A stretch of DNA of 64,000 bases from Hybos culiciformis. Taxonomy: Eukaryota; Arthropoda; Insecta; Diptera; Hybotidae. Below are positions 46,810-56,300 of the stretch, piece after piece; within the stretch, counting starts at the first letter, position 1; every line of letters starts with the position of its first letter. A program made the translations under genes and the position numbers. The notes beneath the pieces were generated by a model. The model was given only the letters and a program-made list of their open reading frames with translations. It was not told where the DNA came from and searched no databases. The stretch covers positions 186,001 to 250,000 of the forward strand of contig CAXFZM010000330.1 of NCBI GenBank assembly GCA_964007475.1, given 5' to 3'.

Positions 46810-47639
46810 GCAAGAACGGGATTTTTACGTCTTTTCTCGCATTGAGGTTTAAACTGTTTTTATTACTGCAATGAAAAAAGGTACTTGATAAGAAAAAAAG
46901 CCAAGAAAACAAATTTTATAGTTTGAATCAGACAGGATTCTTACCGGCAACCTCAGTATTGCTAATTTTTTGTTTAACATTTTAATAAGAAACAGTATTT
47001 TGATGAAATTTTAGTGAATTTTAGGTACTCAAAAAGAACAAAAAATATATATATATATATTTAGTAAAATTTTTGATACTTGTTCATTTTAATATTTGGT
47101 AATTTTTCATATTACCAAAAACTTTAACATAAAATCCACAAATATTTTTGGACTTGGTTAAACTTTTGGTTGGAAACAATGTATTAATTAAATATTGGTG
47201 AATATTTTTTTTTTTTTAATTTTTAACATAGGTATTTAGTAAAATTTTGGTAAATATTTTGGTTAAAGACAGTTATTTAGCAAATTTCTTGGTTAACAAA
47301 AAATTAACCCCAAAAATTTTACCTAAAAATTTTTATCGGGGCTTGATTCTCCGTGTTGAGTTGATGAAGGCAAAATATTAAAATTTAATAAATGTGAATT
47401 ATTATCTTAGAGTAAATTAACGTTCAAATTGATAACCTCGAAAAAATATTTAAAGCATGCTATATTAAATTTTGATGGAAACGCCATATATATCCAGATA
47501 ATTTATGATTTAAGATATATTTCTTTATAATAATTCCACATAAAAATCTTTAGCAAAAGACTTTAATTTGACTTGTTTACTGTATTGATTAACATTATTT
47601 TAATTTATTATTTGAAAAGATAAGAGGAGAGAGAATAAG

Positions 47640-48316
47640 GAGATTCTTCCGAATGGGGGGCGTGAGCTTTCGGGATGACGTCATCACCAAAGGGTGCTAT
47701 CGGCCATGGGGACTCAGGATATATATGTCATTGTACCCGCAAATGCCATCTAGTGGCCGAAAAACGCAACTGAAATTTTTTTGAAAAACGGTTTTATGCA
47801 ATTTTCTCGGTAACGGTACATCCTAGAAATATAATTTTTTTTTTTAAATGTAGGTAATAAAATTACCTATGTTTTTTTAGAAAAATCTCTAATCCAAAAG
47901 GATGTTGTTCAAAGAACTTTTTTTTTAAAGTTTCGAACAACTGTCCCCTCTGGAAAAATTCAAGAATTGGGTTGATTCCATTTATCGTTTCAAAAATATA
48001 AGTTGAAAAGGTGAAATGCGTGAAAAAGGTATAAATGCAATTTACTCCGAAGTTTTTAAAGATTTTTCGATTTTTTTTTTTAAAACATAGGTAATATTAT
48101 TACCTACATTTTAAAAAAAATTATAGTTCTAGAATGTACCGTTACCGAGAAAATTGCAAAAACCCGTTTTTTTAAAAAAAATTTCAGGCGCGTATTCGGC
48201 CACTAGATGCCATTTGCGAGTACAATGACATATATATCCTGAGTCCCCATGGCCGATAGTACCCCTTCGTGAAGACGTCATCACGATAGCTCATGCCTTC
48301 TATTCGGAAGTACAGC
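47640..48316. mobile_element. MITE with very long (about 240 bp) inverted arms
   Basis: The left arm (47645-47880: TTCTTCCGAAT, GATGACGTCATCACC, CTATCGGCCATGGGGACTCA, GGTAACGGTACATCCTAGAA, GTAGGTAATAAAATTACCTA) is repeated inverted in 48075-48316. The loop is about 180 bp. One arm of another family member is at 26100-26360. No clear target duplication. The only frames are in the arms. Confidence 0.8.
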
Positions 48317-49150
48317 TGAGAATAAAACCATACTATACTTAAGAGTGATGTCGATGATCCCTCAGGAATATGAAATAATATACCTATACACACAGTAATA
48401 AGGTTATGTAATCGTATACCATCTTAGGAACATTAATTTGTTACAAACACAATTTTTCAGAATATTTTCAAATGAACTCTACAGTTGTTATTATTATACA
48501 TTAACGCATAATATTTAAAGTTAAGATTTCCATTTAGAAAAAGAAATTAATATTTTTATCTATATGTTTATTTTGCTCTTGCGTGCCGCAATTACTTAAT
48601 AGTTGATGCAACAAGATATTTTTTTTCACGCATCACTGCTTAAATAATAATGAACTTATAAAATATTTTTAAAATTCTTTTTATTTTTTATTTCTTATTT
48701 TACTCGAACAAGTTAGTAAACTTTATTAAGATGTTTAGCATGGAATTAAAAAAAAAATTACACAATGTCAAGCTTAGTGTAAAAAAAATTCTTTAATAAT
48801 AAGATATACAGTTGCATTATACTTGCTCTAGTTTCATCGCGTGGTTGATTATGCTTTTATATACTTTTTTTTTTTAATTTTTATAATTTAAATAATTTAT
48901 TTCAAACTATGTATTACTATAATTCTGTACTTTATCATTTAAGACTTAAGATGCTTATGTTGTAAATAAAAAAAAACAAATCTAAAAACATTCAACCTCT
49001 CGTAAATATTTTTATAATCAAAGATAAGTTAAAAAAAAAGTACTTGAGTTTGGAACTTCATTAAGTTGAAAGTAAATCTTATTAATATTAATATAATAAA
49101 TTATTTTAAGTGGTATTCAAAATTTAAGAATGTTGATTATGATTTTAGTT
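48317..49150. other. AT-rich stretch with no supported feature
   Basis: Nothing recognisable on either strand. Confidence 0.6.
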
Positions 49151-49314
49151 CATTTTTATTACAACGTTATTATTAAGTCACTTTCTTGTCTGTTTGTCTG
49201 CCCACGAAATTTTGTAATCAAATTTTAGACCATTTTACCACAAGCTACAGCTCTGAAACTTTTAATATAGCACTGAAGCCGATGACAATGCAATATTCTA
49301 CCACTTTAATCAAA
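49151..49314 (+). repeat. Dispersed repeat, copy 2 (partner 44347-44512)
   Basis: Same order and orientation as the first copy; ends TCTACCACTTTAATCAAATC. It lies beside, not inside, the direct repeats that follow. Confidence 0.7.
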
Positions 49315-49350
49315 TCGCGAAATTTTGTAATCAAATTTTCACAACCAAAA

Positions 49351-49550
49351 GTTCGTCCGATTTCATTCAAATTAAGTACATAAAAAGAGGGAATAATTAA
49401 ACACACAAAATACGTAACAAAAATGTATCGGCCTCCTACCCAGCAACCTGCCCCTGAGGAGGATTTCAAAAGGTGGTCCGAGTTCATTCAAATTTGATAC
49501 ACAAAAAAAAGAAATGATTAAACACACAAATTTCGTAACAAAAAATAAAT
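49351..49550. repeat. Diverged direct duplication, period about 122 bp
   Basis: GTCCGATTTCATTCAAATTA to ACACACAAAATACGTAACAA (49354-49420) recurs as GTCCGAGTTCATTCAAATTT to ACACACAAATTTCGTAACAA (49476-49542). The spacer between them holds a small GC-rich patch (CCTCCTACCCAGCAACCTGC). Confidence 0.65.
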
Positions 49551-49600
49551 CAGTCAGAGTCCGTAACTAAGCATGAGTTGACGGTTTGACTAAAAAGAAG

Positions 49601-49941
49601 AAAATAAATACTATATAAAAAAATTTTAAAAACCATGTTTTTTAATTGACTAAAAATAAGCAAATACAAATTTTTCTCCGCCTCATTCAGAGGATTGTGG
49701 ACACCCATACTTAAAACTGATTACAACAGTCTATAACTAGAAACGTGGGGCGCATTTTTACGACATAGTTATAGTATTACCTCAAAAATGCGCCCCACGT
49801 TTCTAGTTGTAGACTGCTGTAATCAGTTTCAAGTATGTGTGTCCACAATCCTCAGAATGAGCCGGAGGAAAATTTTTCTTTTTTTTCTTTTTTAGTCAAA
49901 TGAAAAACGTGGTTTTTGATACTTTTTTATTTAGTATTTTT
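49601..49941. mobile_element. Foldback MITE, arms of about 155 bp
   Basis: The inner arms are very similar: AGGATTGTGGACACCCATAC, AGAAACGTGGGGCGCATTTTT at the left, their reverse complement at the right. The outer arms also pair (TAAATACTATATAAAAAAAT with the reverse complement of TTTTTTATTTAGTATTTT). The loop is only about 20 bp, so almost the whole element is a hairpin. No target duplication established. Confidence 0.8.
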
Positions 49942-49977
49942 ATCATGTTATATCAGTTTGTACTTTTGTAGTTGTTT

Positions 49978-50345
49978 GTTGGTTGGTTGGTTGGTTATAG
50001 TGGAGGAACACCTCGGCCTGAAGAGCTCCCAATTATCACTTTGCGCTACTGCCCTCGTAACCAAGGCCAGACGGCGGTAAGAGAAGATAAATGAACCCCG
50101 TGATGTTTAAAACTTTCACCACATCCCTGGGTTTGGCTAGCACATGTACATCCTCAAGGAGGAACAACCTATTGCAGATAAAATGGATTAATCTCTCTTT
50201 TTTGCTTACAATACCACAACTGCGACATGACTGATTGAAGGGGATACTTAATCTGGCAGCGTGTATTCCAACTGCCCTGTGTCCCGTGTAAATCGCCATA
50301 ATTCTAGAAATATCTTTTCGAGACGTTTTGAGAATTTCCTGCGTT
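49978..50345 (-). pseudogene. LINE fragment: RNase H-like C-terminus and 3' end
   Basis: The minus strand reads EILKTSRKDISRIMAIYTG, HRAVGIHAARLSIPFNQ, SCRSCG and ends at a TGA at 50036. This matches the C-terminus of R1/Jockey-type LINE ORF2, where an 'xxxTGHxxxGxHxxRLxxxxxxxCRxC' zinc-knuckle-like pattern follows RNase H. After the stop, a CCAACCAACCAACC tail (GGTTGGTTGG on plus, 49980-49996) looks like the element's 3' end. Only the last 100 codons remain. Confidence 0.65.
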
Positions 50346-50872
50346 CTTTTATTGTCATAGCTCGGTCATATTGTTTTGCCCGTATTACATGTAGATAGCG
50401 CCCTCCACCTACTATTAGAAGTACTTGTAAGCACTGGTAATTGTTTGTGAGTATGTGTTTGCAAACTGATAATATTAAAACACATATAAATTAAAGTAAT
50501 TTTCTTGATTTTTACCATTACCTAAAACATGACAGCATTTTTTTGCATAACAACATATTTTTAGTGAACAATAAATTTAATTACAGCGGCCTCAAAGCAA
50601 TTCTTATGTTTTGGTTATCTTTTCAATAGCATTTGGTTCAAGTACTCAAATTATTGAATTAATTATAAGTGATCTGATTGATGTCAATCGACTGAACAGA
50701 GGGAAGAGACTTTTAAATATAATTGACATTAAATAAGAACGGGATTGAAGGTTCTCAATAAAAACAACTCTTTGCGGAAACTTTCTACGTTTTTTATGTA
50801 TTTATTTTTTGATTCATAGTGACAATTTCTTGACAATTTCTTCAATGACAATTTCTTTAATTTTTATGACAC
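50346..50872. other. Intervening AT-rich stretch
   Basis: Contains a short tandem of GACAATTTCTT words (50821-50860) just outside the poly(A) end of the next LINE copy. No gene. Confidence 0.5.
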
Positions 50873-52718
50873 TTTTTTTTTTTTTTTTTTTTTTTATTAA
50901 AGTTACCAAATCACTAGGTGGGATACCTTTTATACTAAAGAAGTATGTATTTGGTAATGAGGACAGGAAATTTAGGCGGGATTAAAAAGTGGGACAGTTA
51001 GTAGGTAATCATTTACACTTTTCTTAAAACGGCGCAAGTCGTAGATTAAGCGTCCACCAGCTGTCGGGAACAACTTTAATGGGAGAGCATTCCACATTCT
51101 CGAGGTGCGAATTGAAAACGAATCTCCGAAGCTCGTTCTATCACATATGGGAATTTTGACGGAATATGGGTGTGACGTTGTGGCGGTACGTGTTTGACGT
51201 GAAAATACTTGAAGTGAAGGAAGTAGGGCTTTTACTTCCAGGGAACACGTATCCATTCCAACAAGGTATTTATAAAAAATGGAAAGTGAACCTACATTGC
51301 GACGGTGATTGAGTGATGTTAATGAGCTGGTGGTTTGGTGATTGTTTATCAATCTAATAGCCCTTCTCTGAACTTTGTCCAGGTACTCAAGGTGGGTTTT
51401 TGGAGCACCAGCCCATATATGTGAATTATATTCTAATTTCGGTATTGTTTACATCTTTTTAGAAAACCAAGACATTTCGCTGCGTTTTTTGCCGTTTCGA
51501 AAATATGAATTTTCCAGCTTAAATCGCAAGTTATTTTCGAACCTAAAATGTTAAGGCTTCCAGATTTGACAATACTTTCTCCTTGAAAGGAAAATTGGGG
51601 ATCGAAAGTTGACAGCTTTCTAGAAATTAGGCAGCATTGGGTTTTGGATGCGTTGAACTCAACTCTGTTGAGAAGACCCCATTGTGCAATTTTTGAAAGG
51701 TCGTGATTTAGCTACTTTGCAAGAAATTTCGTTTCGTAGTAACAGCATTTGAGGATGCTGATTTTCTATTAATAAAATCGTAGCTTGCTACCAAATTACT
51801 GTCATCGGCGAAGCTGTGGATGGGGTTTAGAGTAGATTGCAGAAGATCATTAATGAAAATTAGAAAGAGGGTTGGTGAGAGAACGCACCCTTGGGGTACA
51901 CCGGAGTTGATATTGAAAATTTGTGACTGGTACCCATCCACAACAGCACGAATAGAACGGCCAGACAAAAAATTGTTGATCCAATCGACAAAGGCTGATC
52001 CAAGACCCATTGATTTCACTTTAGAAATCAGGGCCGAGTGCCACACTCGATCAAAAGCCTTAGCTATATCCAAAGCAACAACACAAGCCTCACCGGAGTT
52101 GTAAAGACTGGTGTTGAGCTTGTCGGACAAATATGTCATTAGATCACCAGTCGATCTATTCGAGCGAAAACCATATTGTTGGTCACTTAGCAGTTTATTG
52201 CTTTCAAGGTATTTTTTAACTTTATTATTAATGAGAGATTCCATTACTTTGGAGAGAATAGAAGTAAGCGCAATAGGCCTGTAGTTTGAGGGATCGCATT
52301 TATCGCCCTTTTTTGGAATAGGCTGAACATGCACAACTTTCCACTTGGTGGGGTAAATGCCAAGTGAGTATGAAAGATAGAAAAGGTTGCGCAGAGGTTT
52401 AGCTAGAACGGAGGCATTATGTTTAAGGACCACAGCCGGAATACCATCGGGGCCAGTTGACTTTTTCACATTCAGATTTTTTAGAGCTTTCAAAACAGCA
52501 CGCTGCCTAAAGTAAACTCTTCCAAAAGAAGAGTTTACAGTTGGCAAAACAGGTGGAACTTGAGCTGAAGCTGCGAGTTTTGAGTTTTGACTAAAAAGTT
52601 TAGCAAACAAATTAGCCTTCCCAACCGAATCTGATATGATCCGGGCACCATCTACAAGGGGAGGAAAAGATGAAGGCGAACAAAAGTTTTGTTTTACACT
52701 TTTAGCGAAGCTCCAAAA
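50873..52718 (-). pseudogene. 5'-truncated CR1/jockey-like LINE, reverse transcriptase copy
   Basis: The minus strand encodes FAKLFSQN, KSTGPDGIPAVVLKH, PIPKKGDKCDPSNYRPIAL, YGFRSNRSTGDLMTYLSD, CVVALDIAKAFDRVWH, INSGVPQGCVLSPTLF, SFADDSNLV (51708-52718), then the thumb and C-terminal region ending FKKSVNDYLLTVPLFNPA at 50972. FADD is the RT active site. It ends in a 23-bp poly(A) (T run at 50873-50895), as expected for target-primed reverse transcription, and lacks the endonuclease (5' truncation). Damage relative to the copy at 59.4 kb: a one-base deletion creating TAA at 51708, and a deletion of roughly 47 bp near 51442. No clear target duplication. Confidence 0.9.
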
Positions 52719-52816
52719 GCCAATTGAGAAAAGAATTCGAAAATATACTTGTTGTTGAATGGATTTTATTGAAAAGTGTACCGTGTGTTGAAAGTTGAAA
52801 ATAGCTTAATTTATAT

Positions 52817-53161
52817 ATGTGGAAAAAATTCGAAAAATTGACGATAATGAGTTACTTGATCAAGTCTCTTGCATCTCAAATTTTGCAACTGAAGAAAAGG
52901 TTAAAAAAACTTAATTATAAAATTGTCTTTAAAATTATAGAATTTTGTTTCTGCTTACCAGGCTCAAATGCACCTACAGAGCGAGTGTTCTCAATTATGA
53001 ACAATTTATGGATATCTGAAAAATCTCAAATAAAAGTAGATACCGTTAGATCATTATTAATATGCAAGTGCAATTTTGAAATGAAATGCTTGGACTTTTA
53101 TAATTTCTTGAAAGATGAAAAAGAAATTCTCAAAAAAATTCACTTTACTCAAAAATATTAA
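52817..53161 (+). pseudogene. hAT transposase C-terminal dimerisation fragment
   Basis: FCFCLPGSNAPTERVFSIMN, NLWISEKSQIKVDTVRSLL and CNFEMKCLDFYNFL are the conserved hATC block ('LPxSNAxxERxFSxxN..W...R..L.xxTL..LL.xK.N'). The upstream part of the transposase (BED finger, RNase H-like core) is not present; the N-terminal 45 residues of the frame do not match it clearly. Stop TAA at 53159-53161. Possibly related to the N-terminal hAT remnant at 328-835. Confidence 0.75.
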
Positions 53162-53462
53162 TGGTAAAAACTATATTTTAATTAATTTTTTTTTATATAT
53201 TCTAAATCAAAAATTATTTCTTTTCTAGATCTTAGATCCTATCTATAAAAAAATGAAGATGCAAATTTTTTTTCTCAAGTCATATTGTTCTTTATTTAAG
53301 TTTGAATATGAATTTAAATTCAATATCATTATATTTTAGTTTGTATAAGAACTAATATACTGTTTTTGTTTAAAATTTGGAAGCTGTTTTATTTCTGTCC
53401 CTTATTTTTATAATTGAAAAATGGTCACCGTAACTATACTGGAAAAGAACATTCCTTTCCTT

Positions 53463-53741
53463 GGGTAGGTTAGGTTAGAATGGCACAAATTTCAGTAGGA
53501 TTCTAAGTTCGATTCTTGAAGACTCGCTAAAGTCCTGGATCTTGCTAGTGCTGAGCAGTGACAGATCAAATGTTTCAACATGGTTAGGTTCTTCGCATTT
53601 CCTACATTGATTACTGTCGCGTAGTTTGAGTCTAAAGCAGTTATTTCCTGATAAGAAATGCCCTGTTATGCCTTTATCAAATAGCTTGAATTTTAATATT
53701 TTTTTGGTTTTAAAAAGAAAATAAATGTACATAAGATCCAC
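53463..53741 (-). pseudogene. LINE fragment: RNase H-like C-terminus
   Basis: The minus strand reads KGITGHFLSGNNCFRLKLRD, SNQCRKCEEPNHVETFD and LRILLKFVPF, the C-terminal 'TGHxxxxxHxxRLxxxxxxxCxxCxxxxExxxH' segment of R1/Jockey-type ORF2. It belongs to a different family from the fragment at 49978. No RT portion is attached. Confidence 0.6.
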
Positions 53742-53827
53742 TGCTATTTGATCGAATAAAATTTAAGATATTTTTTGTTTGGTATTATCTTTATTTATAG
53801 ATTTTTCCGCATTAGAGCGCATTTTAC

Positions 53828-54375
53828 ATACCAATTAGGGTTTTTGAAACTCGACCATTTTCGTAAGCTCGAGCCTTCAAGCTTTTTCTATAAGGAGGAT
53901 CGGGTAGCTCGAGCCACCCGAGCCTTCTTAAAAATAAAATACATAGGAAAAAACAATGGCATAAAGAAACCAATTTCAGGGCATAAAATTTTAACTTTAC
54001 TTTTCTAATTTAAACATAATTTACTCATTACAAAATTATAAAAATAACAATAAATATTGCAAAATTATTGAACGGAACGTTATAAAATATAAAAAAACAA
54101 AACATCAAAAAATATAAAAACATAAAAAATCCATTTCAGTGTATCATTTTCTGTTAAAATTGACTGTGACTTATAAGATTGAAGTGAAATATTTCCTTAT
54201 ATAAACTTTTCTGTTCAATAAAATAAAAACAAACAAAAGTAAAATGTAAAACATTAAAAATGCTGAGCTCGAGCTACTAGCAGATAAAAACTCGATCTTC
54301 ATTCAAGCAAAAACAGACGAGCTAGCTCGAGCTTTTTGCATCGAGCCGGCTCGGTCCAAAAACCCTTATACCAAT
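53828..54375. mobile_element. hAT-type MITE with perfect 8-bp target duplication
   Basis: The element is 53836-54367 with ends TAGGGTTTTTG and CAAAAACCCTT (first base mismatched). ATACCAAT flanks it at 53828-53835 and 54368-54375. Subterminal words AGCTCGAGCC and GAGCTCGAGC recur at both ends. No reading frame beyond unsupported short ones. The TAGGGTTT end resembles that of the 46263 element. Confidence 0.8.
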
Positions 54376-55040
54376 AAATTAATTTGTATCCAATGAACAA
54401 TTTGATATATTCAAAAAAACTGTCTAGAAAATATTTCAAATTAATTTTACGTACTATTAACATCTACTAATTATTCATTTTATATATTTTTTTTACGTTT
54501 TCTAAATCATTGAATCAATTTTTTTACGGCTTATAATCAAGAAATTAAATCATCATTATATGAAAGTAAAAGTATAAAAAATGCATAATATTATAAATTT
54601 AGATATTTCAATTAGTTTTAAGTATATTTAAAACATTTTTTTTTGTAGTTTAAAACTTTTCTATTTTATTTGCATATTTTTGCTTCTCAAATTTCAGCTT
54701 TTAAGTTTTTTATACAAATCTAGTAAAAATTGCATAATTTTTGTTTTCAAATAATACTTCTTCTACTTAAAAATGAAAAAAAAAAAACAAGAAACTTTTT
54801 ATTTCATGACAGAAAGTTAAATAGAAGAACTATTTTCCATCAACACTTTTTGGTGCAAATAATTTAACTATTTTATTTGCGGGTTTCTTCTACTCAAATC
54901 TATATAATATGATCAGTATAATAGTATATTTTTTTGTTTTTTTATTAAATAAAATTATATCTCAATTAAAATAATTTAAATATTTGTTTATGTTTCGAAT
55001 ATTAAATTTTTAAAGTTTAAAGAATATTTAAAATAAAATT
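54376..55040. other. AT-rich stretch with no supported feature
   Basis: Nothing recognisable. Confidence 0.6.
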
Positions 55041-56300
55041 TTTGAAGTTTATACTTCTTTAGCTGCGTTTGACGATTTTTGGCAGAGGGTAAAAATGCAT
55101 TTTCGAATCAAATTTTTCTCAGAATCGTCATCATTTTTCTAAGAAAAATAAGAATAAGAATACTTTTTTTTTATTATATTGAAGAAACCCAAAATCATAT
55201 GGACAATATGGCTTATTGGCTAGAACATCAGACTGTAAGTCTGAAGGTGCCAGGTTCGATTCCCAATGACAAGATTTTTTAATTTCAAATATATGTATCT
55301 ATAGGGCCCAATATTACAAGCAAAAAAGCTACGGTTAGGTCGTGCCGGAGCAAAATATACGAAAGTTTTTTTTTTAAATAGGTAGCTCCAATGAAATTAA
55401 GATTACTTGAAAAAAAAATGTTGGGTGGGGGCTACGGTTAGGTCGTGCAGGAGCAAAATATACGAAAATTTTTTTTTTTTTCAAAATAGGTAGCTCCGGT
55501 GAAATTAATATTACCTGAAAAAAATGTTTTGGATGGGGAGCTACGGTTAGGTCGTGCTGGAGCAAAATATACGAAAAATTTTTTTTTTTTAAATAGGTAG
55601 ATAGGGGATCTACGGTTAGGTCGTGCCGGAGCAAAATATACGATTTTTTTTTTTTTTTTCAAAATAGCAAAATATACGAAATTTTTTTTTTTCATAATAG
55701 GTAGCTACGTTGAAATTAATATTACCTGAAAAAAAATTTTTGGTTAGGTCGTGCCGGAGCAAAATATACGAAAATTTTATTTTTTTTGAAATAGTTAGCT
55801 ACGGTGAAATTAAGATTATCAGCCGAAAATTTTTTGGGCAGGGAGGTAGCGTTAGGTCGTGCCGACGCAAAATATACGAAAAAATTTTTTTTTTTCAAAA
55901 TAGGTAGCTCCGGTGAAATTAATATTACCTGAAAAAAAATGTTTGGGTGGGGAGCTACGGTTTGGTCGTGCCGGAGCAAAATATACGAAAATTTTTTTTT
56001 TTTAATAATAATAATAATAATTATTTTTTTTTAATAGGTAGTTCCGGTGAAATTAAGAATACCTGAAAAAAAAATTTTGGGTGGGGAGCTACGGTTAGGT
56101 CGTGCCGGAGCAAAATATACGAACATTTTTTTGAAGTTTATATTTCTTTAGCCGCGTTGTGCGTTTTTTTGGTAGAGGGTAAAATATTTTAATTTACATT
56201 TTCTACTCAGCAGCCTATCATTTGTAGCCACTGTTATTTCATATTTTAAATCTTTAAGTATAAATTTCTGTAGGCAGTTCTATGACTGCTTAGTGTTTTT
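55041..56300. repeat. Minisatellite of about 107-bp units flanked by a dispersed module
   Basis: Eight copies of GGTCGTGCCGGAGCAAAATA start at about 55338, 55441, 55549, 55619, 55747, 55856, 55963 and 56099; most units also carry TAGGTAGCTCCGGTGAAATT and a long T run. The array (55325-56125) is flanked in direct orientation by the module TTGAAGTTTATACTTCTTTA to GGTAGAGGGTAAAA (55041-55092 and 56131-56180), which is also at 9375-9420 inverted. The right flank continues into the part shared with 7786-7946. Frames in all directions here are repeat by-products. Confidence 0.85.
55202..55273 (+). other. tRNA-Tyr(GTA)-like pseudogene or SINE head
   Basis: A good anticodon arm TCAGA-CTGTAAG-TCTGA has anticodon GTA (55235-55237). 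TGGCTTATTGG resembles an A box and GGTTCGATTCC is a perfect B box. The D stem has one mismatch, the T stem pairs at only two of five positions, and the acceptor ends do not pair. A T run (55275-55280) could terminate pol III. So it is recognisably tRNA-Tyr-like but not a functional tRNA. Confidence 0.5.

Larger units (their letters stand above)
45880..47345. other. AT-rich repeat zone of TTTGGTAAAATTT words
   Basis: TTTGGTAAAATTT-type words dominate 45886-46000 and 47020-47340. CCAAAAAAATATTTGGTAAAA on the left faces AGGTAAAATTTTTGGGGTTA reading inward from the right, so this may be one degraded inverted-repeat element, interrupted by the hAT MITE at 46263. Ends and target site are not clear. 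Confidence 0.35.

Noticed and set aside
51820..52104. Plus-strand 94-aa frame
   Set aside because: Antisense shadow of the LINE reverse transcriptase on the minus strand.
55325..56125. Repeated frames (YFAPARPN..) as a tandem-repeat protein
   Set aside because: Present in several frames and on both strands, driven by minisatellite units with long T runs and frame-breaking length changes.
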